A stretch of 64,000 nucleotides of DNA from Paenibacillus_V sp046244365 (GTDB taxonomy: Bacteria; Bacillota; Bacilli; Paenibacillales; NBRC-103111), in NCBI RefSeq assembly GCF_046244365.1, contig NZ_CP176395.1:7812001-7876000 (forward strand), read 5' to 3'. Position numbers and translations under genes: made by a program. The notes beneath the pieces are model-generated. The model saw only the letters and a program-made list of their open reading frames with translations, was not told the DNA's origin and made no database searches. Shown here one piece after another: positions 50,684 through 58,764 of this stretch. The first letter of the stretch is position 1. Every line of letters begins with the position of its first letter.

Positions 50684-51355
50684 ATGGAATATATTCGCAT
50701 TAGCAGCATCAACGATCCGCTGTTTCGCAAAATGCACGATATGATGAAAACCGTATTTCCGCCGGTGGAGGTTCTGGCTTACGAGCTTTGGAAGGAGCCG
50801 CTGGAGGATCCCGGCATCCGCGTGTTCGTCGCCGTACACGAAGGAGAGGTCGTCGGCGCTACCGAGTACCGGTATTATGCGGATTTTGAAGTCGCGATGA
50901 CGGACTTTACGATTATCGGGCGCGAAGGCCTCGGCGTCGGGCCGTTCCTCGCCAAGCAGCGGCATAAGGAGCTGGTTGCGCTGGCAGCCGAGAACGGCAC
51001 GCGTCTGACCGGCATGTTTGCGGAAATTTATAATCCGTACCTCGTAGAAGAATACGAATTCGGCGGTGTCAAAGCGATGAACCCGTTCGTCCGCCGCGAA
51101 GTGCTGTCCCATCTCGGCTACCGCCGGCTGGAGCTGGCTTACGTGCACCCTTCGTGGAACAATGACGGCGAAGCCGTAACCGGCCTCGACCTCGGCTTTC
51201 TCGCTTACGATGAGGAGCAAGACAGCGTGCCGGCCGAGCTGATCGTGCGCTTTTTGACGCGCTACTATGCCGTGCTTCCGAACAAGCCGCAGGCTTGGCT
51301 CGATATGATCGAATCGCTGAAAACACGCGATGCCGTAAAGCTGCTGCCTCTATAA
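50684..51355 (+). CDS. GNAT-family N-acetyltransferase
   Basis: This 223-aa protein is a GNAT enzyme (V-F-V-A-V-H-E-G-E-V-V-G-A-T-E, then F-L-A-K-Q-R-H-K-E-L-V). The N-terminus E-Y-I-R-I-S-S-I-N-D-P-L differs from the GNAT at 49068, so it is not a recent duplicate. AAGGAGG lies before ATG 50684. It may once have been part of the same operon as the nitrilase gene; repeats now separate them. Substrate unknown. Confidence 0.85.
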   Translation: MEYIRISSINDPLFRKMHDMMKTVFPPVEVLAYELWKEPLEDPGIRVFVAVHEGEVVGATEYRYYADFEVAMTDFTIIGREGLGVGPFLAKQRHKELVALAAENGTRLTGMFAEIYNPYLVEEYEFGGVKAMNPFVRREVLSHLGYRRLELAYVHPSWNNDGEAVTGLDLGFLAYDEEQDSVPAELIVRFLTRYYAVLPNKPQAWLDMIESLKTRDAVKLLPL

Positions 51356-51432
51356 AGCCGGCTGAACGCATCCGATCCCGGACTGCCTGACAGGACTTCA
51401 TAACCGCCGAAGCGCTTCCTGCTTAATCGAAT

Positions 51433-51550
51433 AAAAACCTCCAAACCACGGAACGGAACGTGCGCAATGACGACAAAACGGATCGAGGCTCTGGCCTTAA
51501 CCCTCTTGTCGCCAGACACCGTTTGCCTGCGGGATTGGAGGTTTTTTCAA
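51433..51550. terminator. Large structured bidirectional terminator or small RNA candidate
   Basis: AAAAACCTCCAA (51433-51444) pairs perfectly with TTGGAGGTTTTT (51535-51546), enclosing about 90 bases. Those bases contain hairpins (CACG/CGTG; CGACAA-GAGG with CCTC-TTGTCG). It sits in the convergent spacer between the GNAT gene (plus) and the 504-aa gene (minus), T-rich on both strands. Apart from it and a CGGCGAG/CTCGCCG pair (51583-51620), no feature is seen in 51356-51676. Confidence 0.65.
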
Positions 51551-51676
51551 ACCTGATTAACGTTAACGGAGTAACCTTTTCTCGGCGAGTTTCTTCCTCA
51601 TTCATCCGCCTGGCTCGCCGCCCTTAATTGATAGAAGAAGCTATCAGCTTCATCGCCTGCACACAACTTGCCTTAC

Positions 51677-53191
51677 TCACAACCCTTTCCGCTTCCCGCG
51701 GATTCGCTCCGCTTCCTTCGCGTTGCCAAGCGATTCATAGATCGTCTGCATAAGCTCGTAATCGAACTTGGCCGGAGCGGCGATCTTTTGCAAATAAGCC
51801 AGCGCTTTGGCTTTATCTCCTTTGTCCTCGAAGGTCCAGCCGTTCATCCACAGCAAGGCGAGCGCACGCAAAGCGTACGGATTGTCCTGCTCTCCCTCAT
51901 AAGCCTGTATAGCGCCGGGATAATCGCCCTCCAGCACAAGCTTGTCGCCTTTTAGCTGCTGCGCGTCATCGATGGAGAAGAACGGAACCTCGCTCGCAAA
52001 CGAAAAATAGTAACCGCTGGAGCTGCTGATCCTTCGCCCTTCCGTGTCGAAAGCATCGACGGACCAGATAAAATCGCCGCCCGGATAGACGGCCCCCAAA
52101 ATACCGGATGAAGCCAGCCAAACCTTGTCAGCCGTTCCCGATTTGCCGACGCCGCGCGGATACGTCCGGAGCGTATCGATGGCATATTCCGCCCAAGGCT
52201 CCTTCCACGTTTCGTCCAGCCGTACGGTAAACGTTCCGTGCGTCTTGCCCTCTTTGTCCCGCTCCAGCGCCGTTAGGCTCACCTTATAGTTAGCCGCACC
52301 GGGATAAGGCTCCCACGCAAAACGAATACGGTCCCCGTCCTTCCCGCTCACCGTCTCATGATTCATCGGACTCGAAACGCCGACCTTGGGCACAAAACGC
52401 ATGTCGACGGACACCGTCTTGCCGGCGGTCACGACAACCGAAGAGGCCGCTGCCCCCTGCTCCGTCAAAAAATAACCGTCGACCTCCCGATCCGTCACGC
52501 CGATGCCGATCTCATACTCCCCGGGAGGAACGTCGTTAAACCGGAAAACGCCGTCGCCATTCGTCATCGCCATCGGGTAGTGTCCGTAAGGAGACGAGTA
52601 CCACCCGTTGTCGGACTTGCGGCGAAGCACCGCGTAGGCGTCCGCCGCAGGACGGTTCCCGATGTACAGCGTACCGGAGACCGATGGAGTGCCGCGATCG
52701 TCAAGCCGTCTGGACGCGAGCAGATCGGCGTATGCCTTCGCTTCTTTCCTTTTGTAATCGTCCTTGGCCGACGCAGCCAGCAATTGAAACAAGCGCTCCG
52801 CCGAATCCGGCTTTTTCTCGGCCAAATAAATTTGCGCCAGCTTCGAGCGGGCCATGTCGATATGGCGGTAGCCGGGGTATTTTTCGATTAAGCGAATGAG
52901 CATCTTTTCCGCATAATCGAGCTGCTCCCGGGTATGCAAGCCGTCGCCCGAGACGTTTACCGAACCGGGAAAAATAAAGACCCGCCCCTCCTCCTGCGGA
53001 TTCGGCACCGCCGTTTCCGCCGCCCAATACAAAGCATCGGGAGCCTCCTTGCTGCCCGAAAAGAAAGTCAGCACGCTGTCGTATTGTTTCATTCGCATCA
53101 GGACGGAGGGGAGAACCGAATATACCGCAATCAGCAGCAGCACAAGCGCCACGCTCCCGATAGCAAGCGTCTTTACCTTCATACGGATCAT
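51677..53191 (-). CDS. Membrane-anchored protein with TPR-like and carboxypeptidase-regulatory-like domains, unknown function
   Basis: The 504-aa protein has one N-terminal membrane segment (about 8-30), a helical TPR-like region (about 90-165), and a beta-sandwich with G-V-F-R-F-N-D-V-P-P-G-E-Y-E-I-G (about 170-265, carboxypeptidase-D regulatory-like). A further beta domain and a C-terminal helical repeat follow. It is the last gene of the sigma/anti-sigma operon (its start overlaps the anti-sigma stop by four bases). It is probably an extracytoplasmic sensor or the operon's effector. No known family name fits. Confidence 0.8.
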   Translation of the reverse strand: MIRMKVKTLAIGSVALVLLLIAVYSVLPSVLMRMKQYDSVLTFFSGSKEAPDALYWAAETAVPNPQEEGRVFIFPGSVNVSGDGLHTREQLDYAEKMLIRLIEKYPGYRHIDMARSKLAQIYLAEKKPDSAERLFQLLAASAKDDYKRKEAKAYADLLASRRLDDRGTPSVSGTLYIGNRPAADAYAVLRRKSDNGWYSSPYGHYPMAMTNGDGVFRFNDVPPGEYEIGIGVTDREVDGYFLTEQGAAASSVVVTAGKTVSVDMRFVPKVGVSSPMNHETVSGKDGDRIRFAWEPYPGAANYKVSLTALERDKEGKTHGTFTVRLDETWKEPWAEYAIDTLRTYPRGVGKSGTADKVWLASSGILGAVYPGGDFIWSVDAFDTEGRRISSSSGYYFSFASEVPFFSIDDAQQLKGDKLVLEGDYPGAIQAYEGEQDNPYALRALALLWMNGWTFEDKGDKAKALAYLQKIAAPAKFDYELMQTIYESLGNAKEAERIRGKRKGL

Positions 53192-53541
53192 TTTCTCCCT
53201 CCTTCCCCAAACGATCTCGCGTTATATACGCCGCCGTTCAGCACGACAAAGGTTCGTTCCTCCGGTCCTGCGGAGCCATTCGCGCCATCCCCCCGCTCCC
53301 GCTCGGCGGAAGGCGGAACGGGCGCATGGTGAACGGACCGCTGCACCCATACACCGACCACGGCAGAGAGAAGCAAACAAACGATAACCGCTGCCGAAAC
53401 GGGGATGCGCACCTCCCGCTCCCAGAATGATCTCTTGGCACGCTGCAGCACGCGAAGCTTCAGTTCCTCACGGAACGCCGTCTGCGACAACTCCCGCTCC
53501 AGCCGTTCCCGCAGCGCATCCTTCTCAAAATCCGTCCCCAT
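53188..53541 (-). CDS. Probable anti-sigma factor, single membrane span
   Basis: The 117-aa protein has an N-terminal charged helical part (about 1-43, R-E-R-L-E-R-E-L-S-Q-T-A), one membrane segment (about 46-66) and a short outside tail. Size, topology and place directly after an ECF sigma gene, overlapping it by 17 bases, fit an anti-sigma factor. No zinc ZAS motif is visible, so it would be an atypical type. It likely holds the sigma factor at the membrane. Confidence 0.72.
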   Translation of the reverse strand: MGTDFEKDALRERLERELSQTAFREELKLRVLQRAKRSFWEREVRIPVSAAVIVCLLLSAVVGVWVQRSVHHAPVPPSAERERGDGANGSAGPEERTFVVLNGGVYNARSFGEGGRK

Positions 53542-54082
53542 CGTTCCAGCCCCCTTCCTCCAATTTCGCCCTCAGCAGCTTTCTTCCGCGGGAGAGCTTG
53601 CTTTTGACCGTCCCCTCGGATTCTTCCAGAACGCCGCCCATTTCCTTGACCGACAGCCCCTGATAATAGTGAAGAACGATCGCTTCCCTGTATTTGTACG
53701 GCAGTTGCCGTATAGCGTACGTTAACGATAGGCCATCCGCCGCTTTCTCAGGGCCGGGCTCTGCGCTAGGCAGCTCGTAATCGGCGATCTCCCGAAAGAT
53801 CAGCCTCTTCCAGGATGCTCTTCTCATTTTGCCCCGGCATAGATTGACCGTAATTTGCAGCAGCCATCCTTTTAGCGAGCCTGTGCCGTTGAACTGCCGT
53901 ATATTCCGAAAAGCGGCCAAGAACGCTTCCTGACTGATGTCCTCGGCCAAATGTCTGTCCTTCAGCAGCAAGAAGGCGGTCCGGTAGATGTCGTTGCCGT
54001 AACTGTCCATCAGTTGTCTCAAGGCGGAGCCGCGTCCGCTGCGAAGCTGGTCGAGCCATTCCCGTTCCTCGGCCGGGTTCAT
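53525..54082 (-). CDS. ECF-type RNA polymerase sigma factor
   Basis: The protein of 185 aa has sigma region 2 (A-F-L-L-L-K-D-R-H-L-A-E-D-I-S-Q-E-A-F) and region 4 (L-P-Y-K-Y-R-E-A-I-V-L-H-Y-Y-Q-G-L-S-V-K), with linker. Typical size for group IV. I chose ATG 54082 with GAGGTGA upstream. Downstream genes encode a likely anti-sigma factor and a large membrane-anchored protein, forming a coupled operon. The sigma factor probably switches on this operon itself in response to an envelope signal. Confidence 0.93.
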   Translation of the reverse strand: MNPAEEREWLDQLRSGRGSALRQLMDSYGNDIYRTAFLLLKDRHLAEDISQEAFLAAFRNIRQFNGTGSLKGWLLQITVNLCRGKMRRASWKRLIFREIADYELPSAEPGPEKAADGLSLTYAIRQLPYKYREAIVLHYYQGLSVKEMGGVLEESEGTVKSKLSRGRKLLRAKLEEGGWNDGDGF

Positions 54083-54275
54083 TCGGTTCACCTCTAACTC
54101 TCTACATAACAAGATGCATCCAGGCCCCCGAAAGGTTGCAAAAGACCGATTTTTTCCGCTTACCGCGTATTTTTGGGCTCTTGTCGCGTTTTTACAAATG
54201 TTCCGACTCGGTTTATGTTACATTACACTAAAACCATCAACCGCTTCACAACCGCTAAATGAAAGGGGAACCCGC

Positions 54276-54713
54276 ATGGACAATAACCGATCGATCGAAA
54301 AACAAAGGAACATCAACGCGACGAGTGCCGAGGTCTGGCATGTGCTCACACAACCGGAACTCATCAAGCAATGGCTGGGCGTGACCATCAGGACGGATTG
54401 GACCGTAGGAAGTCCGATCGCGTTCTCCTTCGAGTGGGAAGGCAAAGCATTCGAAGACAAAGGACATGTGCTGGCGTTCGATGAGCATCGAGCGTTCTCC
54501 TACGACTACTGGAGCGCATTTTCCAATATGCCTGACAGTCCGGAAAACTACTCGGTCATCGCTTTCCGCATTACCGATAACGAACGGCAATCCGTATTGT
54601 CCTTGCATCATAGCCGTTTTTCCACTCCGACGATGTACGAGCATTCGGACGCCAATTGGGAAGAAACGCTGGATACCGTTAAAGGGCTCGCGGAAGGGCT
54701 CCATCAACGCTAA
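54276..54713 (+). CDS. SRPBCC (AHSA1/START-like) domain protein
   Basis: The protein of 145 aa has an AHSA1-type SRPBCC fold (N-A-T-S-A-E-V-W-H-V-L-T-Q-P, W-L-G-V-T, F-S-F-E-W, then W-E-E-T-L-D-T-V). This fold binds hydrophobic ligands. AAGGGG lies before ATG 54276; the longer frame to 54114 has no such site. It is divergent to the sigma operon. The ligand is unknown. Confidence 0.85.
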   Translation: MDNNRSIEKQRNINATSAEVWHVLTQPELIKQWLGVTIRTDWTVGSPIAFSFEWEGKAFEDKGHVLAFDEHRAFSYDYWSAFSNMPDSPENYSVIAFRITDNERQSVLSLHHSRFSTPTMYEHSDANWEETLDTVKGLAEGLHQR

Positions 54714-54805
54714 CTTGGTATGCGCATGCCTATCGGAGTACCCCCCCTACATTAACAAGCGGACTGTAAATCGATAGATGCCGCGCCATTTTTCAGCATT
54801 CAACA

Positions 54806-54843
54806 AAAAGAACGTTCGATGCCGGCATCGAACGTTCTTTTGC
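54806..54843. terminator. Perfect palindromic bidirectional terminator
   Basis: AAAAGAACGTTCGATGCC pairs with GGCATCGAACGTTCTTTT with no mismatch. T-rich on both sides. Confidence 0.9.
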
Positions 54844-54895
54844 TTGTCGCGGTTAGGCCTCGCTGCACGGCGCCCTTCCTTGCAGTTTTACGCCA

Positions 54896-55002
54896 TTTCC
54901 CTTGGATATACCGGATGTGTTCAGCGCCCGGCTGCTGTTGCACGCTCTATTTCCCCGGGGTATTCGGACGCGTTCAGCACCGCCTACTGTCGCACGCTTT
55001 AT
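54896..55002. repeat. Degenerate ~52-bp repeat, two copies and a third start
   Basis: Units starting TTTCCC at 54896, 54949 and 55002 share CGTTCAGC-CC-CT-CTGT-GCACGCT segments. The last copy touches the 3' end of the MarR gene. It lies in a convergent spacer. Confidence 0.65.
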
Positions 55003-55436
55003 TTCCCCCGAACCTGCGCGAGCAAGCCCTTAAAATCATGCAGCAGCCGGGTAAACGCCTCAACCGACAGCCCGCTCTGCTCGACCAAACGCTCCGGCAC
55101 GGTGCAGGCCTGGCTCTGCAGCGCCTTCCCTTCCTCCGTCAAGCTGATCATCACCTTGCGTTCGTCGTCCCCCGAACGTTTGCGGACGACGAGCTTCGCC
55201 GCCTCCATTCGTTTAAGCAGCGGCGTCAGCGTACCGGAGTCCAAGTATAGGCGGTCCCCAAGCTCTTTAACCGTAACCTCGTCCTTCTCCCACAACACCA
55301 GAAGCACCAAGTACTGCGGATACGTAACGCCAAGCTCATCCAGCATGGGACGATACAGCTTCGTGACTTCCCTCGAGCAGGCATATATCGCGAAGCACAA
55401 CTGATTGTCCAGCTTCAACCGATCGTCGACGGTCAC
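54999..55436 (-). CDS. ohrR: MarR-family peroxide sensor repressor (OhrR)
   Basis: The 145-aa protein is a MarR winged helix with the OhrR sensor cysteine near the N-terminus (Cys14 in D-N-Q-L-C-F-A-I-Y) and the DNA wing (S-G-D-D-E-R-K-V). OhrR is inactivated by organic hydroperoxide oxidation of that Cys. Its start overlaps the stop of the upstream glutathione peroxidase gene by four bases, and a palindromic site resembling the Bacillus OhrR operator precedes that gene, so the pair is an autoregulated operon. Confidence 0.88.
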   Translation of the reverse strand: MTVDDRLKLDNQLCFAIYACSREVTKLYRPMLDELGVTYPQYLVLLVLWEKDEVTVKELGDRLYLDSGTLTPLLKRMEAAKLVVRKRSGDDERKVMISLTEEGKALQSQACTVPERLVEQSGLSVEAFTRLLHDFKGLLAQVRGK

Positions 55437-55927
55437 CCTGCATGCCCTCCGTTCTGCAGCAACCGTTTGATGTCGCCTTCGATTTTTTGCGGAGAGGTCG
55501 TCGGCGAATACCGTTTAACGACATGACCTTCGCGGTCGATCAGGAACTTCGTAAAGTTCCATTTAATGCTTTTGACCAAAAATCCACCCTTCTGCTTCTT
55601 CAAATAATCATATAGCGGATGCGTATTCGGACCGTTTACATCCACCTTGGCGAACAGCGGGAAATTGACGCCGAAATTGAGCGAGCATGCGCTCTGTATA
55701 TCCTCGTTGCTGCCCGGCTCCTGATCACGGAATTGATTGCAAGGAAAGCCGAGCACCGAAAAGCCTTTATCCTTGTACGTGTCATGAAGCTTCTGAAGCC
55801 CGGTAAATTGAGGCGCAAAGCCGCATTTGGTCGCCGTATTCACGATCAACAGAACCTGATTGGCATAACCGGCAAGCGGCTGCTCTTCCCCTTTGATCGT
55901 TTTGGCCGAAAAACGGTAAACGCTCAT
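55433..55927 (-). CDS. Glutathione peroxidase-like thiol peroxidase
   Basis: The 164-aa protein has the GPx motif N-T-A-T-K-C-G-F (Cys35), L-G-F-P-C-N-Q-F, and W-N-F-T-K-F-L-I. It lacks selenocysteine, and works with thioredoxin in bacteria without glutathione. I chose ATG 55927 with GGGGGG upstream. It is cotranscribed with ohrR, which probably represses it until lipid or organic peroxides appear. In Bacillus the gene is bsaA. Confidence 0.92.
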   Translation of the reverse strand: MSVYRFSAKTIKGEEQPLAGYANQVLLIVNTATKCGFAPQFTGLQKLHDTYKDKGFSVLGFPCNQFRDQEPGSNEDIQSACSLNFGVNFPLFAKVDVNGPNTHPLYDYLKKQKGGFLVKSIKWNFTKFLIDREGHVVKRYSPTTSPQKIEGDIKRLLQNGGHAG

Positions 55928-55965
55928 ATCGGACACCCCCCGCGAAAGATTGATAACTCGTAACT

Positions 55966-55988
55966 ATATTGTATACAATTAAATTTAT
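55966..55988. promoter_or_regulatory. Probable OhrR operator
   Basis: ATTGTATACAAT (55968-55979) is a perfect 12-base palindrome followed by TAAATT. From memory this matches the core of the B. subtilis ohrA operator, which contains TACAATT-AAATTGTATACAATT. It lies about 40 bases upstream of the gpx start. Confidence 0.78.
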
Positions 55989-56097
55989 AACAATTACACT
56001 AAAAAGGCAACTCCTTTTTCATTCCATATGTTGCGCCGACAAGCAGCCTAGTATACTATATTTAGTGCCTACTCAAGAAATGAAAGGAATGAAAGCT

Positions 56098-56685
56098 TTG
56101 AAAACGATATGTGTATATGCGGGCTCCAACCCGGGGAACAGTACGGAATATGAACGGTATGCGGTCATGCTGGGGGAGCTTTTGGTCGAAAAGGGATACA
56201 AGCTCGTTTACGGAGGTTCCAAAATCGGATTGATGGGACGTCTGGCGGATACGGTTTTGGCGGGCGGAGGGGAAGCGGTCGGCGTGATGCCGCGCGGCCT
56301 GTTTCGCGGAGAAATGGTGCATGCCCGGCTGACCGAGCTGATCGAGGTCGATTCGATGCACGAGCGCAAAGCCAAAATGCAGGAGCTCGCGGACGGCTTC
56401 GTTGCGCTTCCGGGGGGATTCGGTACGCTTGAAGAGCTTTTTGAGGCGGTAAGCTGGTCGCAGCTGGGCATACACGCGAAGCCTGTCGGCTTGCTGGATG
56501 TCGAAGGATATTATGCTCCTCTGGTCCGCTTCGTCTCGCACGCGGTCGACGCCGGTTTCATCCACAGCGCCCATGCCGGGCTTTTGCTGCTGGAGCGCGA
56601 GCCTGCCAACCTGCTGGAGCGTATGGAATCGTTCCGGCCTCCGCAGAACGTCAACAAATGGTCGGAGCTGCCGGTTTCGAAGTAA
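56098..56685 (+). CDS. LOG-family protein (TIGR00730, cytokinin-type phosphoribohydrolase)
   Basis: The protein of 195 aa has C-V-Y-A-G-S-N, V-Y-G-G-S-K-I-G-L-M-G, and P-G-G-F-G-T-L-E-E, the nucleotide-binding LOG motif. LOG enzymes remove ribose 5-phosphate from N6-modified adenosine monophosphates; in bacteria the role is a nucleotide hydrolase. I chose TTG 56098, which has AAGGAA eight bases upstream. ATG 56089 is close to that same site and gives three more residues. Confidence 0.88.
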   Translation: MKTICVYAGSNPGNSTEYERYAVMLGELLVEKGYKLVYGGSKIGLMGRLADTVLAGGGEAVGVMPRGLFRGEMVHARLTELIEVDSMHERKAKMQELADGFVALPGGFGTLEELFEAVSWSQLGIHAKPVGLLDVEGYYAPLVRFVSHAVDAGFIHSAHAGLLLLEREPANLLERMESFRPPQNVNKWSELPVSK

Positions 56686-56691
56686 AGGGGC

Positions 56692-56734
56692 CGTCCCGCA
56701 CATCCCTTCGCATGCAAGAGAACGGGACGGGCAT
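56692..56734. terminator. GC-rich hairpin between LOG and bioB genes
   Basis: GCCGTCCCG pairs with CGGGACGGGC around a loop of about 23 bases. No T run follows, so its role as a terminator is uncertain. Confidence 0.4.
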
Positions 56735-56819
56735 ATCCAATTGAGCAGGCACTCGAAGCAGACGTTACGGCCGTCGTGCAGGCGCGTATCCGCTAAACGC
56801 AGTGCCCGCGCCAGTCCGA

Positions 56820-57827
56820 TCAGAGAGCGCAGAGCTCGATCTCGAAACCGAGATCCTCGATCATACGATGGTCCAAGGTCGCTTCCTGCCCCTCGGTCGT
56901 CAAATAATCGCCGACGAACACGGAGTTCGCCGCATACAAGGCAAGAGGCTGCAGCGAACGCAGGTTGAGCTCCCGTCCGCCGGACGCGCGGATTTCTTTG
57001 GACGGACAGATCAAACGGAACAGCGCCAGCACCTTCAAGCATTTGCGCGGGTTCAGCTCTTTCAGTCCTTGCAGCGGCGTTCCCGGAATCGGATTCAGGA
57101 AATTGACCGGTATCGAATCGGCATCCAGCTCGCGCAACGAGTAAGCGATGTCGACGATATCGCGGTTCGTCTCCCCCATGCCGACGATGCAGCCGGAACA
57201 GGGCGACATGCCCGCGGTTTTCGCTTTTTCCACCGTGCTTATCCGATCCTCGTACGTATGCGTCGTCGTAATGGAGGCAAAATGGCTTCCGCTCGTATTC
57301 AAATTATGATTGTACCGGTCTACCCCCGCTTCCTTCAAACGCCTCGCCTGATCCTCCGACAATATGCCGAGACAAGCGCAAATTTTCATCGGCATCGTCG
57401 ATTTGATTTCCTTTACCGCTTCCACTACTTGATCGAGCTCCTTGTTGGTCGGACCTCGTCCGCTGGCTACGATGCAGTACGTCCCGACCTTCAGCTCCAG
57501 CGCTTTGCGGGCGCCGTCCACCAGCGTATCCTTCTCCAGCAGCGGATACTTGCTGACCGGAGCCGTCGAGACGAGCGACTGCGAGCAGTAGCCGCAATCC
57601 TCGGGACATAATCCGCTTTTGGCGTTGATAATCAGGTTAAGCTTCACCTTCTTGCCGTAAAAATGCTTCCGCACCCGAAAAGCCGCCTGCATAACCGCCA
57701 GCAGCTCATCGTCGTCCGCCTCCAGCACGGCCAGCGCCTCCTCTTCCGTAAGCCGCTCGCCTCTCAGAGCCTTGTCGGCAAGCTCGTTCCAGTCGTAAGC
57801 AGGAATAGCCAATGATTGCTCGTTCAT
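56820..57827 (-). CDS. bioB: Biotin synthase
   Basis: The 335-aa radical SAM enzyme has C-P-E-D-C-G-Y-C with Cys74, Cys78 and Cys81 for the 4Fe-4S cluster, N-L-N-T-S and C-S-G-C-I-V-G-M-G-E. It inserts sulfur into dethiobiotin. It is a stand-alone gene with a BirA-type operator (57883-57913) upstream, so expression is likely repressed by biotin-bound BirA. Other biotin genes are not in this window. ATG 57827 has AGGAGGCA upstream. Confidence 0.97.
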   Translation of the reverse strand: MNEQSLAIPAYDWNELADKALRGERLTEEEALAVLEADDDELLAVMQAAFRVRKHFYGKKVKLNLIINAKSGLCPEDCGYCSQSLVSTAPVSKYPLLEKDTLVDGARKALELKVGTYCIVASGRGPTNKELDQVVEAVKEIKSTMPMKICACLGILSEDQARRLKEAGVDRYNHNLNTSGSHFASITTTHTYEDRISTVEKAKTAGMSPCSGCIVGMGETNRDIVDIAYSLRELDADSIPVNFLNPIPGTPLQGLKELNPRKCLKVLALFRLICPSKEIRASGGRELNLRSLQPLALYAANSVFVGDYLTTEGQEATLDHRMIEDLGFEIELCAL

Positions 57828-57882
57828 CTTCAGGAATGCCTCCTATGTATTCGTATGAATGGTTCGTTATAGAACAAAAAAA

Positions 57883-57913
57883 CGTTAACCAAAATATTAT
57901 GTCATGGTTAACG
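57883..57913. promoter_or_regulatory. BirA operator upstream of bioB
   Basis: CGTTAACC and GGTTAACG are perfect arms separated by 15 bases, typical of the BirA site (GTTAACC-N15-GGTTAAC). It is about 55 bases upstream of the bioB start. Confidence 0.92.
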
Positions 57914-58040
57914 ATTAATCAACATGTTTTTGCCTCGGCATAAAAAAGCCGGGGATTGGCGAGCGTTTAGGACTCCTATTCCTCCGGAAATGTGACGATA
58001 TGCTGCGCCTCAGCGTGCACCTTGACTAACACGACTTGAA

Positions 58041-58078
58041 TAAAAACAGGCCGCTCCTTAGGAGAACGACCTGTTTGC
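58041..58078 (-). terminator. Terminator of the universal stress protein gene
   Basis: On the minus strand AAACAGGTCG-TCCT pairs with AGGA-CGGCCTGTTT and ends TTATT. Confidence 0.82.
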
Positions 58079-58085
58079 CCTGTCA

Positions 58086-58517
58086 TTATTTGATCACGAG
58101 CACCGGAATTTTCGCATGCTGCACGACATTGTGGCTGACGCTGCCGAGCACGAACTCGCCGAAGCTGCCCAGCCCTCTGCTGCCGATCACGATGAGGTCG
58201 GCTTTCGCTTCCTCGGCATAAGCCAAAATCGTTTTCGCCGGGCTGCCCTGACGGACTTCGATGTGCGTATTGTCGGTATCGCTGATTTTCTCTTGAATCT
58301 TGGTGATCGCCTGCTCGGAGTAACCGTAGTAATCTTCTTCGTTTTTGATCGGAGGAACGAACATGACATCGCCCACGACATAGGTCGGAACATTAAATAC
58401 GTGAATGATGTCCAACTTCGAATAATGGTTAAGCTTGGCCAGCTTGATAGCGGTATCGAGCGCTTTGTCCGAAGCTTCGGAGCCGTCATATGCGAGTACG
58501 ATTTTGGAATATAACAC
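58086..58517 (-). CDS. Universal stress protein (UspA family)
   Basis: The protein of 143 aa has a Usp fold with an ATP-binding motif G-S-R-G-L-G-S-F-G-E-F-V-L-G-S-V-S (G-2x-G-9x-G-S/T type), so it may bind ATP. I chose GTG 58517: GAGGTGAT lies eight bases upstream, better than for ATG 58523. It helps survival in stress or stationary phase. It is a single-gene unit. Confidence 0.93.
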   Translation of the reverse strand: MLYSKIVLAYDGSEASDKALDTAIKLAKLNHYSKLDIIHVFNVPTYVVGDVMFVPPIKNEEDYYGYSEQAITKIQEKISDTDNTHIEVRQGSPAKTILAYAEEAKADLIVIGSRGLGSFGEFVLGSVSHNVVQHAKIPVLVIK

Positions 58518-58764
58518 GGTCATCACCTCATTCGTTTGATAATGATAGGTTAGCAAGTTTGTGCCGCCCGCACTGTGACAAACATCACAGAGGAGCCTCC
58601 TGCCGCTCTATCATTTCGCTCCAAGCATATGTAAATCATAACATATATTTGAGAGATGTGAAACCTAGCCGAAGCATCGCCGCGCCAACTCCGGGCCCGT
58701 TCTCCCCCCATTCGTGGTACAATATGGACAAGCAGCACCATCTTCAAGCGAAAGGAATCACCCC

